Part shown: piece after piece, positions 24,369 to 36,770 of the stretch | Position numbering within the stretch: position 1 is the stretch's first letter | Layout of the letters: each line of letters opens with the position of its first letter | Assembly: GCA_025617745.1 (NCBI GenBank) | Contig: CM046858.1 | Location: forward strand, 51,157,925-51,221,924 | Length of the DNA: 64,000 bases | Direction of reading: 5' to 3' | Origin: Heliocidaris erythrogramma | Taxonomy: Eukaryota > Echinodermata > Echinoidea > Camarodonta > Echinometridae | Made by a program: the position numbers and the translations under genes | Notes under the pieces: generated by a model | Told to the model about the DNA's origin: nothing | What the model saw: only the letters and a program-made list of their open reading frames with translations | The model's database searches: none

Positions 24369-26340
24369 GAGGGGGAGGGGGAGAGGAGGGTACCCTGCTT
24401 AGGATCCCCCACTAATATTACCACAGGGAATAATGCTCAAATTGCGGTGTTTTCTTTCTTTCTTTCTTTCTTCTTCTTCTTTTTATTTTGCCTCCACGTC
24501 AAGGACGTGAAATCACATAAGTTAGGCGATTAAAACCCACCTTTCTCAAAGCTAAACAAATTATTATGTTCCCCAGACTGCATACAAAAGAAACTCTAAA
24601 ACTCGCAATCAAAAGCTTCGTAAAAAAGACCGTTGTGCCATTTTCAAGATGCGAGGTTGGATGCCAGTCGCGGTAGTTTTCGTCTGCAACAATTGCAAAC
24701 TTTCATAATATGAATGATTTCATTAATATTAGATTTTTTCGATGAGTGATCTTTACGCACGACATCATGCGGTGGTTCACAAAGCATTATACGTTTCATC
24801 GATTTCATTTTCGCACTTTCACGACATGTGGCTTAAACAACCCCTTCCCCTCCATTTACATGTATGAAATTATGATGGTATGAGCGAGTTTCTCCGTTTT
24901 CAAGCAACCAACATCCACACTTTGAAATAATATGTCAACCCCCCCCCCCGAATTTCTTTTGAAAAACATTCATTCTCCTTGATGACGAACTAAATGGGGG
25001 ACTCTTCTTATTTGAAATTTGTGAACTCATTTTTTCTCCAACTTTGTTCTGATACCCCTCCTCCTCCCTCCCCCTCTTCCCCATTCCAAATGTTCTCGTG
25101 ACTCCCGTGTTTTGGTACATATTATTCTTTTCTTTTGAAAGCAAGAAAGGGTTGATCTGGGCTTTTCACACCTCTCCGTGAATGGAAAGGGGGAAGGTGT
25201 TTGTGAAATTATCCTGAAACTCTTTGTTTATCTGCTCTCATTCTCTTTTCGAAACACTTCATTGTCGTCATCACTATCACCGAGACAGACACTCTCTGTG
25301 TTGGTTGAATGAAGTTAGAGTATGGATCGGGGGAGGGGGCAGGCTAACATGTAGATATACTCCCCCTTTTTGTCACTTTAGGTTTATAATTATGCACATC
25401 ATATGTTTGTTCATGACTGCAAAATGATGACAGAGATATATATATGCTTAATAAAGTCTTGGACTAAATTATTCAAACCGCAAGATGTATTTCACAGATT
25501 TAGCCAAGAAGGAGGTCCATGTGATTTACTGAGAAAGTACAATTATTTTGCTCATTTCAAGTTTTCAGGAAACGTGAATACTGACCTATTCTGATTATTT
25601 TTCTTCTTCATGAAAATGATCTGAAAATGCTGCTTAGATCGATCGCCACGATAATTTTGATGCTGATACGACTATCGTATTGGTTTACGCTATGGTAATA
25701 ACCGCAGTTATTTGCGGTTATTTCCCATTGTATTTTGAACATTCTAAACGAAATTTGTTGCACTGTTTGTGTACTTTGTAATTGTAATGAATGTTCTGCA
25801 TTATTGTGTTATTGTTGGAAATAAAATGATTTGAATTGAATAACAGCACTGTATATCACATTTTACATGATTTTCAAGGTCCTATACATGCTATGATCTC
25901 TGATGTCCTTCCTGAATTTATCCTTGAGTTACAAATATATACCGACATGTTTTTACCAGAGACGGATTTTAATTTAAATATGTTCTCCTTGCCTGCGAAA
26001 CACTTACTCCGAAGAAAAGAAATACCGTCAAAAGGGAGAGAGGTAAAGAAAAGGATTCCCCCGAATAGCTTTGGACAGTTCGAAAATCAGCTTTCCTCCG
26101 CAATTGCCTGCCAACAATAGGCGACAAAGGCGAATCGGCAATGTAATTACACGGATGAAAACAGGTTATCCGACTATTCTATGGATTGTCGTCGGCTTTG
26201 CTTTTAAAGTAGGTTCTGTTTTCCGTCATTTCAAAAAGGCTTGTCCATGAGGATAAAAAGTCTTTGAGACGCCTCTATAGTGTGACTTAGGATGAGGTGT
26301 ATTGGGAGCGCCTCCTGGCTCTTGGAACTCCGGCAGGACT
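23026..26340. other. non-coding, nothing firm
   Basis: Unique AT-rich sequence. AAATAAAATGATTTGAATTGAAT at about 25819-25841 resembles a LINE 3' end but has no attached coding remnant. Otherwise nothing recognised. Confidence 0.4.
24331..24388. repeat. (GA)n-(GACA)n-(GGGGA)n compound purine repeat
   Basis: GAGAGA runs followed by GACAGACAGACA and GGGGGAGG blocks. The minus-strand frame through it is only Ser-Leu low complexity. Confidence 0.8.
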
Positions 26341-26349
26341 CTATCTTAG

Positions 26350-26402
26350 CCCCCCCCCCCCCCCCCCCCCCCCATCATCATCATCTCTCTCTCTCTCTCT
26401 CT
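26350..26402. repeat. C24 run followed by (ATC)n and (CT)n
   Basis: C24 at 26350-26373, then CATCATCATCAT and CTCTCTCT. Confidence 0.9.
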
Positions 26403-27069
26403 TTCTATCTCTCCCGCGACATTTTCCTCCTAATCTCCCTTCTCAATTTTTTTTTTATTTAGTATTATACAAGACGAGTAAAGAGTTAAAGAGGGAGTGA
26501 GATTTCATGGACCAAATGTGATGTGCTATCATCTAGTGGAACTTTCTTTTTCATGATTCTCAGTTTATATATTTCACCATTATTTATAAATTTAAATATG
26601 CATTTAACGATAGAGATTTCTTTCAGTTTTGATAAATTTGCAGTATTTTCTTTACAAAATATATCACAGTGTACACATATATATATATATAATGATGAAA
26701 ATAATTTCTTTATTCAAGAAAATGTTCAACATACATTACCAGGTTCACTATCCATTTGGACAGTGACAGGTATACATACATGTAGAAAATGTAGAAAATA
26801 GTTTGTCTAGTTTACGCAGGGTAGCCTCATCAGTACTAAATACTGTTCTCCCTGAGGGCCCTGCATATTATTACCCCAGTTTTGTGTTCTGTTGTTGCTA
26901 GCTGACAAAGAACGAATTCATGACTGCACTGATGTGGTATCAAACTGTCGGTGTAACATTATTCATCAACAAATCTAATACATGTATACACAGTGTCTGC
27001 TCATGGCAGTTACATAACATACAGCTGGAATAGATTAGTAGGTGTGGTAGGGTGGAGCAGGGACGACTG

Positions 27070-27201
27070 AAATAGGAAACGGGCAACGAGATTAAGGTAG
27101 GAGATTGAAAACAAACAAGAAAGAAATTGTAGGAACAGGATGATGAAGATGTGGACTGAAATAACTTAATGATCAGAACACAATATCATCAGAACACAAT
27201 A
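27070..27201. repeat. 132-bp dispersed repeat, copy 1
   Basis: Shares with 28407-28538 the blocks GGTAGGAGATTGAAAACAAA, CAAGAAAGA, GGAACAGGATGATGAAGATG and ATGATCAGAACACAATATCA at matching spacing. The nature of the repeat is unknown; a retroelement 3' region on the minus strand is plausible. Confidence 0.65.
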
Positions 27202-27942
27202 TAAACAATATAAAAAGTACCATCAACAACCGGCTCAAATGAACTGATTTGCGCATAAAAGGAATACAAATATTACTGTATATATGTTACCATGAGATTC
27301 AGAACGAAATAAACTGCTATCAAACCAATTTGAACATATCATATTTTGGATTTAGAATTCGATCAAAATGTATGAACTTTTTCAATAAAGGCATGTGATA
27401 CAATACATGAAGCTACACAAACATTTTCTATTAAGGTAAAATATGAGAATATACACGAATCTTACAAGGGTAAAACTAAATTCTCATATGAAATATAATT
27501 AACTTCTCGGAGTGTTTGTGTATAGTGGCAATACAAAACGAGATAAAATCCAATTCACAACAAAGTAAAGAATAAAGAGCAATAGAGGCTTGCTTGAATG
27601 AATAAAACAAACAAATACAAATTACATACTGTCAATTAACTTTAACTACAATGCACTATTCAGTTATTCTCAAATTCTTAGAAAGTATATAGATACTTGT
27701 AAGCAGAAGGCATTAAGAAAATACAACGAGATAAATATCCACATCTATGAATGAAACTGACTGCTAACACTTTAGACAATTTCAAATGACAAAAATCCAA
27801 GGTATGACAATATTACTCGAAGAACATAATATGCATGAAGTGTGTCGTTTCTGACTAAAAGTAAACAAGGGTGTACCTGACTTCGTAGCTAAGTATCAAA
27901 GTGTAGTAGTCTCGTGCAACTGACAAAAGGATTTAAGGCTTA

Positions 27943-28260
27943 ATTCAATTCAATTCAATTCATTTTTATTTCATTCTTCAACATAATACAAATGAATACA
28001 AACTTTGAAAAGGCAAAACAAATAAATATGACATCGTAACACATAAATATAAAGCAATATATTATACATGTCAAATCTAAACAATAACAATTATATCACG
28101 TCAAATCTAAACAATAACAATTATATCACGTGAAGAATGGAGGGATCCACTAAAAAGCAGTAGCTTGTAGAATGTGGCTTACTTCCGGGCGGAAACACCG
28201 AAGGCTTACTTCTTTCCCTCTATCTTTTCTTTAGAAGAATACAAAACAAACAACTCAAAA
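27943..28260 (-). mobile_element. probable LINE 3' end (minus strand) with (AATTG)n tail
   Basis: Read on the minus strand this AT-rich stretch ends GAATGAAATAAAAATGAATTG followed by repeats of ATTGA (27943-27966 on the plus strand), the kind of polyadenylation-like end plus short tandem tail seen on LINE 3' ends. It contains no protein frame I can identify. Its upstream part holds CCGCCCGGAAGTAAGCC (minus strand, about 28178-28194). The assignment is an inference from the tail. Confidence 0.4.
28071..28130 (+). repeat. perfect tandem duplication of a 30-bp unit
   Basis: Unit TCAAATCTAAACAATAACAA plus TTATATCACG occurs at 28071-28100 and again without change at 28101-28130, within the presumed LINE 3' UTR. 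Confidence 0.85.
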
Positions 28261-28406
28261 TTACATAAATTAATGACTGCATATCTCGACTCTACAAAAC
28301 TGGTATCATTCGATTATAGAAATACATGTAATAATTGTGACTAAGATAATAAGCATAATACTGCTAAAAGTCATAAAGCATTGAAACTGTTCGAGTATTT
28401 TCACTG

Positions 28407-28538
28407 AGATAGGAAACAGGCAAAGAGATTCGGGTAGGAGATTGAAAACAAACAAGAAAGAGTGTTGGAACAGGATGATGAAGATGTAGACTGAAATAGG
28501 ATGAAATGATCAGAACACAATATCACCAAAACACAATA
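28407..28538. repeat. 132-bp dispersed repeat, copy 2, abutting the tRNA SINE
   Basis: Second copy of the repeat at 27070-27201, same orientation, 1.34 kb away. It abuts the 3' end of the minus-strand SINE at 28541, so it may be a SINE or LINE tail shared by two insertions. Confidence 0.65.
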
Positions 28539-28540
28539 CC

Positions 28541-28740
28541 CGGCTTTAGCATGGCAACCGTAGCGCTCAGTGCATTCAAGGAATAAATCCTACCAGGTAC
28601 CCACTTACTACACCTGGGTCGAGTGTGGCAAATGTAGATTAATGTCTTGCCAAAGGACGTTAGTGCTGCGACAGGGACTCGAACCCCGTACCTTGTGATC
28701 TGTAGTCCTGTGACTTATCCATAAGACCACAACACCTCGA
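28541..28740 (-). mobile_element. tRNA-derived SINE (minus strand)
   Basis: Read on the minus strand, the head (from about 28739) has a box-A-like TGGTCTTATGG and a box B GGTTCGAGTCC at 28675-28685. Next come CCTTTGGCAAGAC and a body ending near 28541 with GCCATGCTAAAGCCGGGTA. This tRNA-like head plus unrelated body is the standard layout of invertebrate tRNA SINEs. The 132-bp repeat at 28407-28538 begins immediately beyond its 3' end, so tail and repeat may belong together. Confidence 0.75.
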
Positions 28741-28844
28741 CATGTTTGTGATGAAAATACATCTCAGAAGGAAAATGGAAATGAAACGAGATCAAATAAT
28801 TCCGATACAAGTGCATGCAATGTATATTTAGAAAAAATAGAACT

Positions 28845-29855
28845 ACCCAGGTGTAATTAAGTTTAAGATCCTTCTCCTCATGTACAACATCATCCATCGC
28901 CGCGCACCCTCCTACTTAAAAGGATTCGGTAACTTTGTGGAGGCTTGATTTAATAAATTGATGAAATTTTGATATCTGTCTTATAATGATGTTCAAGAAG
29001 GATAAAGAAATAAAGGCATAGAATGGTTTGAAATATATCATGCTATTATTAAGATATCTATGACTGAATACTCCCATTTACGAAAGCGTACGCCATACGC
29101 TTTAGTCTAACACTGAGTCTATGGGGGAAATGAGTCTGGCATTTCCGGTCACTTGCATATGTTTACTTTGTGAGGGATATGATGATTCTGAAGTGCTCCC
29201 CCCCCCCCCCTCCCGGGCTTCATTTTTACACCATATTGCATACACTGATAGCATGTAAGGCGATGCAGGCAGCTCAGATTTTATTAAGCCTCTACAAAGT
29301 TACCAAATCACTTTAACTGAACTGATCTCAACCAAACAGGCTACGCGTATGAACCTTAGATCATCAACCAGACCCCAGCTTGCATGCACTTGGTCCTCGC
29401 ACCCACAACCGTTATGGCTACCGGGCTTTTTCACTTTGTGCCCCCCCCCTTCTTTGGAACACTCTTACTGCCCATATTCAGGACTCACCTACCACTGACA
29501 TTTTCAAGAAGAAAATAAAAACTTACCACTTTCAAAAACAGCTTCAATAACTAAATAATTAAAGAAATTGGACTTGTGTAATTTACTGCAACATGTCTTA
29601 TATCTTAATTCTTATGTTACATTGTTTTCTGATAACTGTGTTAAATTGTCCTTGTAATTACTATGTAATGTTAATTTCCCCAGTAATTTATGTAAGTAAT
29701 GTTCAATTTCTTTTGTAGTGTAATTTATGTTAATTTCTTTGGAATGTAAGTAATATTAATTTTGTTAGTAATGTTGATTTGTTACTGTAAAGCGCTTTGA
29801 AACATTTTGTTATAGGCGCTCTATAAAATTTTCATATTAATATTATTACTATTAC
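28845..29855 (+). pseudogene. CR1/L2-like LINE 3' remnant, split by a MITE
   Basis: The plus strand encodes IKFKILLLMYNIIHRRAPSY up to 28919. After the 393-bp insertion at 28920-29312 it resumes ELISTKQATRMNLRSSTRPQ, then by a frameshift RTHNRYGYRAFSLCAP and LWNTLTAHIQDSPTTDIFKK. The frame ends KTYHFQKQLQ at TAA 29548-29550. This is the typical end of an L2/CR1 ORF2 protein (YG.RAFS..AP.LWN.LP..I). The 3' part (29551-29855) ends with AAGCGCTTTGAAACATTTTG, GGCGCTCTATAAAA and a TTA-rich tail, like many CR1/L2 3' ends. Confidence 0.8.
28920..29312. mobile_element. 393-bp TTAA-flanked MITE nested in a LINE
   Basis: TTAA flanks both ends (28916-28919 and 29313-29316). The terminal inverted repeats agree at 23 of 27 positions: left begins AAGGATTCGGTAACTTTGTG, right (reverse complement) AGTGATTTGGTAACTTTGTA. 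The LINE reading frame breaks off and resumes exactly at these borders, proving insertion. TTAA duplication is characteristic of piggyBac and Kolobok transposons. No transposase frame, so it is non-autonomous. Confidence 0.75.
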
Positions 29856-30649
29856 AAAAATATGAAAATTACATCATGTCGTCTTCTTCACAGTTCACGG
29901 CATGCTATTGCTATTCCTTCCAGTACCATGACAACAAAACCAGTGACTTTGTCAGTAGGGTCCGTGAGTTAACCATGAGTTAACCAATGTTTGCGAATGA
30001 AAAGAAAACGTTTAGATTTCCGTTAAACACTAACGAGAAAACAATAGCTGCTTGGTCATGTGCTAGTGTGAGCTTATGAAGACCATTTTCATTTTTGGTT
30101 ATAATAAGTGTCATTCCGAAAGTCGCAGATATGTTCTAGAATTGATAAATTTGAATATTTGGGTTCAAAAATGGTATATCCGTAAGAAACCATTGTAAAT
30201 CTTCAGGCTAATATCTAGATGTTAACCAATTGTTATTATTGCGCTTCTGAATATAGAAGTACACAACTTTTTAATGGGACTAGTTTCGCAGACTACATAA
30301 TGGTCAGGGTCTTATTACTTATCGGACTATTTCAACTTTGGTCAATTAATCTACCACAAAAAGAAAAAGAAAATTGTGTGGTAAGAAAGTCAAAAATGTA
30401 ATCCTCAAAAGGCACTATCTCCATATTCATTACTTTCAGGTGCGACGATCCGTTGGAAATGTTTTGGATGTTTGAGGATATGTTGACTCCTGATTGCCTT
30501 ATGGAGGTTACTTTCAAATCTTTTCAGCTTTCTTCATTATAACTTTGTATACACTTTAGAATATCGAAACCTTCGGACTATAAAAAAAATCATAAAAGCA
30601 TGGTAACAAAGGGCAAACGGACAATACATGCAATATGCTGATAATTAGT

Positions 30650-30677
30650 GGGGGGGGGGGGGGGGGGGGGGGGGGGG
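30650..30677. repeat. G28 homopolymer next to LINE tail
   Basis: 28 uninterrupted guanines, the longest G/C run in the window, about 40 bp upstream of the recognisable LINE sequence. Confidence 0.95.
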
Positions 30678-30715
30678 TTCCATCACTAATCAATGAAATA
30701 TATATATTTTTTTTT

Positions 30716-31292
30716 AGAAATAGTCAATTTAATTTCGTAGTGCCTAAGCGGAAAGGTAAAATTGGAAATTCCTTTTATTTTAACGGTATTCTTTTCTGGA
30801 ATTCCCTCCCAAATCATGTTAAGTCAGTTAAGAATTTTTTACATTTTAAAAGGGTGTTGAAGCATCATCTGAAAAATGTGTCTACTCCATAACTATATTT
30901 CTCCTCTCCTTTTTGTAGCTCAGATGGTTTTTTCCTATATTATATGACTTATGTAACCAACGTTATTATCGACAGTTTCATTATGATTTTCTGTATATAG
31001 TTTTTTCCGTTAAGTCTTGTTTTCACATTTATGTAATCGTCGCCTACTTTATAAAAATGTTATTATGTTTTATTTTGCTACTTTAGTACATTCTTATTAC
31101 CTGTCGTACGTGTACGATAGTCTTGTAGCCGTACTAATGTGTTTTCTTAGTGTATTTTTTAATCAGTTATTTAGGTATAAGGACCCCATTGGAAATAAGC
31201 CATTTCGGCTTTCATGGGCTATCCTGTCATGGTACCTGGTTATGTTTGTATTGCAATATACCTGACGAATAAAATCAAATCAAATCAAATCA
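30716..31292 (+). pseudogene. LINE 3' remnant (ORF2 tail plus 3' UTR with AATCA tail)
   Basis: The plus strand encodes RNSQFNFVVPKRKGKIGNSF, then YFNGILFWNSLPNHVKSVKN, ending HFKRVLKHHLKNVSTP at a stop at 30890-30892. FVVPK..., G..FWNSLP and a basic last segment are typical of the extreme C-terminus of CR1/jockey-clade ORF2. The AT-rich 3' UTR ends GACGAATAAAATCAAATC with an (AAATC)n tail to about 31292. A 28-G run (30650-30677) lies just upstream of the truncation point. Confidence 0.7.
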
Positions 31293-32157
31293 TATATTTC
31301 ATGGGCAATAACTTATAGTTAGCAAAGCTGCACCCCCCCATTTTTCGTCGTCCTCGATCTCAAATACCAAAGAATGTCCTAGAGCTCCTTATGCAACCAA
31401 AACAATTTCAAGTGTCCCCAGACCTCGGCCGAACTGAAAATCATAAACAATTGGCTTATAATGACCGTGAATACATAATCTCGTATCAATCAGTGGAGTA
31501 AATTGGCGAACAAACATACAAATATTGACTCCCGAGTTTTCTCCGTGGACTTTGCAATTTGGGTCGCGCCGAAAATGGCGTAAAGATGAGGACTTTGTAT
31601 GATTTTGTGTTTTCGTTTTCTTTTGATTGCATTTCTTTCGATCTGGGCTGTAAATTAATTAAATTTTGACAGGTTAAACCAAACACTTGAGATTGAGAAG
31701 AGCCCCAAGCAGCTGGCAGGAACTGTAACACTTGTAACTGAGATCGTGTGTGAAGAAGTCCTTGTAATTATGCCGTTTGGGAGAACGCTATACACATGGG
31801 ACTAAAGAAAACTGAAATAAAAACTGAAGTATGACATGAAGCTCCGGCATAAAGTGTCAATCCTTCTTTTCTACTTCTTTTTAATATTTACATCTATATC
31901 GCCTCTATTCTTTTCATGTCCCATTTATCACAATATCTCCTTTCATCATTTTTTTAATAGTTCATATCTTACTTTGGTTCCATCTTTGTTCGGTTAATCA
32001 AAGTTGACAACTACACGAAAGATTTAAATTATTTTTGCATTTTCCTGAACCCTCATGTTAAGTTTATAATCTTCTCCTTTATCTCGTGTTTTTTCTTCTT
32101 CTGGATTTTTTTTTGCGGATCTTCTTCTCATCCCTTTTTTTTTCTTCCTCTTCTTCT

Positions 32158-32287
32158 CCGTCTTCTTCTTCTTCTTCTTCTTTTTCTTTCTTCTCCTTCT
32201 TCTTCTTCTTCTTCTGCTTCTCTTCTTCTTCTTCTTCTTCTTATATTATTATTATTATCATTATTATCATTATTATTATTATTATTC
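32158..32287. repeat. (TTC)n followed by (ATT)n
   Basis: TTC trinucleotide run with small variants, switching to ATT/ATC at about 32243. Confidence 0.9.
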
Positions 32288-32599
32288 TCCTCTTCCTCCT
32301 TTGACTTCCTGTTCTTATCTCTTCATGTGTTATTATTGTCCTTTTCCTCAATCATCTTTTCTGACATCTCCACTCCCATCTCTCTGCCGCCATCTGCATT
32401 ACAATCATCATCATTAAAATTCGTACAATCGTAATGACTCATCATAATAGAATATACACGAACATAAATGTCCTTGATCAACATATAGGGTCATATGCCG
32501 ATTCACACGCTCATATAGTTTAGTTTAGTTAACATGTGACGAATTATTGACTCGCATTTGCACGTTTGTTTGATATCGGTTAGGAGCGTGTCAGAGCTT

Positions 32600-32900
32600 A
32601 AAGAGTCTGTATATTCAGTCTTAACAGTTTACCTTAGTTATGGAAACTTATTTTGTTTTGGTATATATACACAACGGCTGACAGACAGGGAAATGTCTTT
32701 ATTTGGTTTTAAAACTTTAGTCTAGAGAAGACAATAAGATCATATTTAACAACGGGTAAAGAAAACATGAAATGGATACTTTATAGGTAGGGTATAGAGT
32801 CTAAAGTCTGTATATTCAGCCTCCACCGTTTACATGAGTAATGAAAACTTTTTTTGTATAATTATACACAATATCTGACAGACAGGGAAATGTCTCGATT
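32600..32900. repeat. diverged direct duplication, 200-bp period
   Basis: GTCTGTATATTCAG, GTTTAC, ATACACAA and CTGACAGACAGGGAAATGTC occur at 32606-32697 and again at about 32808-32895 in the same order, with divergence between. Confidence 0.6.
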
Positions 32901-34333
32901 ATTTTTAAGAGTGGCATCTTTCAGCGTGTTGACAACCCATTTAGAATCGGAGGGGGTCGGACAAGATGTTTATAAATTTGCCAACAGCAAATTTAAAAAA
33001 TCAAAATATATCAACAAGAGTTACGAAAAATAGTTCCAAATTCACAAAAAGCGAGCAATTACATGTAGAATATTAAAGGAAAATGACAAAATTTCGTTCT
33101 CATTGCACTCAATTTACCAAAGTAGTTTGAAAATGTCCCCGCCCCCCCCCCCCCCCCCCCCTCATCTCTCATTATGTTGCATACCATCCCTGTTTTCCCA
33201 TAATTTTATTTGAATGCTGCTCACGTGAGAATCTGTTCGTTTGGCCAGCAAAAATGACTTACTATTTCAAAGAATTACCTACCAATGATATCAAAACAGT
33301 AAGTCTACGTGATATTGCACTGGCATCGAAGTACTCTCGTAACCCCGAATATATAAGACGAAAGATAAATGGGGAGAGAAAATCCATGGCTAAATATTTG
33401 ATCTGAACCCTTGTTCTATTATGAGAGTGTATACTGTACAAACCAATGAGCATACAATGACAGAACGTGTGTGCAGAAAGGTGTATACTTCGAGTAAATG
33501 TTCCTTTGGAGAAAAATGGAAAGAAAAATGAAGACGCAAAGAGAGACAATACGAATTTGAGGGAAGAAAGAGATATTTGTAGTTATGAGTGTCTATGTGA
33601 AATGTCTGTGTCATGTTCTGGTCGAGTATGTGGTGGTTATTTTTCTGATGCAGCAAAAAATGGTTTGATTGAATCAAGGAGTTGTATAATTCTCTTGATT
33701 GAATGCAACATGAGCACAATATTACGCGCTCAGAACCGTTCGTCATTTCTTTTCAACATAATTTCATGGAAAATTATCTGTTTCTCGCCTTTTGTTGTGT
33801 TCGTGTTCGTGTAATATTCTGCATTGAAGGAGAAATAAATAATTGTGGTGTTGAGCATAAAATAGCAGAGAACGAAACAGATTAATGTTTAATGCATACA
33901 CTGCAAGGTATAAGGTGAGATGCGTGTAGGCCTTCCATTTGGTAAAGTATCATGGTCCGCACAAGCATTACTAGTATTATTCACGAACATAACTCGAAGT
34001 CAGTGTGGACGTTCTTTAGATACCACTACCCACTGGTCGGTGTCCTTAGTGACCACGCCCTACTGGTTCGTACCCCTCCACCCAAGCCACAAGGAATGGA
34101 ACAAAACGACCATGTTTGCTTTGGAATATAAAGAAAACTTTTCTTCTCTCTCATAACTTTTGCCGTTCCTCGATTTTCTCTTTTATCCTCTTTGCTTACT
34201 CGGTCACTAATCTGAGCCAGGAGCGAAAAGATTACGATTCAAACCTCTTCCGGTCGAGAAGAGGCTGTTCAAGAGAGAGAGAGAAATGAGAGAGGATGAA
34301 CATTTTTTAGAGAATGAAAGGACCCTCGCACCA

Positions 34334-34353
34334 CCCCCCCCCCCCCCCCCCCC
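34334..34353. repeat. C20 homopolymer
   Basis: Uninterrupted run, followed by TCCCACCCCC. Confidence 0.95.
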
Positions 34354-36620
34354 TCCCACCCCCTCAGAAAAGGGGGAGGGTTCGGCAAAGGCAAATATAC
34401 ACTCTTGCACTGGATATGCATTCTCAGATTTAAAAACTTATTCTTTCTTCTTCATCTGCTTCTTTTTGTATTTCTTCTTCTTCTTCTTTTCTTCTTTTCT
34501 GCTTTCTTTCCTCTTCTTATATTATTATGATTATTTTTTTTTAAATCATTGTTAGTATTAGTAGTAATATCTATCATTATTATTACTATTGTTAGTAGCA
34601 GTAGCAGTAGTAGTAGTAGTAGCTGAATTTCCAGTATCATTTTGTGTAAATGCGCTGACTACTTAAATGACTTACATTGAAAAAGTTCATGGGCTATTTT
34701 TGTCGACCACTGTGTTTTATGACCATTTGACATTTATAACTGCTAGAATCGATTACGTAACTTTAACGATAGCCCATTTCTTCATAATAAAAATTTAATA
34801 AATTTGAAGGATTTAACGTAAGAGGCTTGCTATAACATTATGGTTTTAGACTCGTTGACAAACTATATATAAAGTATAAACAGTTGAAACAAAAATAAAT
34901 TAATCAAATCAAACCAAATAATACTATTTACATATTGACTGATGAAGAAAACTATTTTGTACTAAATCCCTTCTGGACATATTTTTTTTTTTGTCATGCC
35001 GACCTACATTTTTTTACCATTGATAGGAATTACCATATACTGTAAATAAAAACGGGTACCAGTAGCTGTATGAAGGAGACAACATAATTCATGGATAATA
35101 GGACAGACAAAGAAGAACAAAACAAGATAACATGTCTACTATTTTGCGGTCAGCGCCCCCTCGGTTTATGGTAAGTTTATAATTTACCATAAAATCAGAC
35201 AAGCCCCTCAGAAAATTAATTTTATAACTTACCATAAACTCAGACAAGCGCTTTTGAGGTGTACTTGGAAATCTGTCAAATATAAAATTGCATGTCAAAA
35301 CAACGGAGATGGATTCTCATAAGTAAAATAATCATATGCAGAAGAATCAAGCTAAGGTCTTTAAAAACTCGATAACTTCACTTTCAATTATTATTTTTTT
35401 TTTGTTATTGTCTCAAACTTTCAGAAACCCTTTTCGTGTGATTTTCTACATTATCGAAAGAAACTTGATGTTAGGATGACCATAATTTCTTTTCTCAGAG
35501 CGACCAATGTCATAAAGTAAATTCTATACCGAACCGTCCTACGTGCAACATCCATTTGCTTTCCTGTCTATAGTTACACAATGCCTGGCTTCTAAAGATA
35601 CGTGAGATGAGGTGTCTCACAGGTTACATACCAAGTTCTCAACGCAGCTACCCTGAAGAGAATATTGATTAAAGCTGCACTACGCTTCTTATCATGGTTT
35701 TATAAATCTTACTCGTGTAAATTATAGAGGCTACGTGTCTCACGGGTTACGTAACCAAGACCTCATCCAACACACCTATGAAGAATGATTAGAGCCTTCT
35801 CTTCTCATAGACGTATTCGCTCTTTTCGCGAGGGGAGGGGTGCTGACGCCTCTTGCCGAATTATCAACTTTCCAGTTTCTAAATTTTGCGAGCGAGCAAA
35901 AAAAAAACACAAACAAAAAACTGAATGAAAACATTCCCGAGAAAAAAGGAGGCTCTTTCTTATAGTCAAAAATGCAAGTTAGTAAAAGAATTGCATATTC
36001 GGGCATCTCTCTGAATACGATACTCGGGCACTTCGCTGCCCCAAAATGGGAATATTCGGGCATCCAGCTACCCCAATATCGGGAGCTTTAGAAACCCTTG
36101 GGCTGCAGCTCCCCAGCCCCCCCTCCTTGTACCTCATATGCCTGTGCTGACAGTGACTGTGTCACTCACTGGTTTCTTAACCATCAACATAGCTACTCTT
36201 AATTAAAGAATAATGTTTCAATAAACTTTTAGCCTGATATTTCAATGTATATTTTCAAAACTTTAATAGTGCCTTTAAACTCGAACGGATTTGTTTCGTC
36301 AAGTCTAATTGAGACATAACACGAGACCCGTGAAGATGGCATACCGGACATAGATTTCATGACATATAGCATTATACAGTTACATACATCATTTCATGCA
36401 TCACTGAGTCGGGTAGGATGACATCTATTGATATGATTCGAGAAAGAGAGAGTGGGAAGGAGGAAGAGAATAAGAGAGACAGGGAGAGAAAGAGAAGAGG
36501 GTGAGAGAGAGAAAGAGAGAGAGAGAGAAAGAGAGGGGACGGACGGATGGACATACCATGGACATACAGACTGGTTTCAAGAGACACAGATTGAAGGGAG
36601 ACAGACATCTCATGTGCCCC

Positions 36621-36770
36621 CCCCCCCCAAAAAAAAAAATAATAATAATAATAATAAAAATAAATAAAAAATAAAATAAAAAATAAATAAATAAATAAAA
36701 TAAAATATAATAAAATAAATAAATAAATAAATAAAATAAAATAAAATAAAATATAAAAAAATATAAATAA
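36621..36770. repeat. C-run, A-run and (AATA/AAAAT)n array
   Basis: About 10 C, then A-run, then AAT, AAAT and AAAAT units to 36770. Confidence 0.9.

Noticed and set aside
28675-28740. Minus-strand tRNA gene
   Set aside because: Head of a SINE: it runs into CTTTGGCAAG and a conserved body and lacks a proper acceptor stem and terminator.
33262-33885. Set of overlapping frames of 60-118 codons on both strands
   Set aside because: No family signature, mutually overlapping, and no promoter, splice or codon-bias support.
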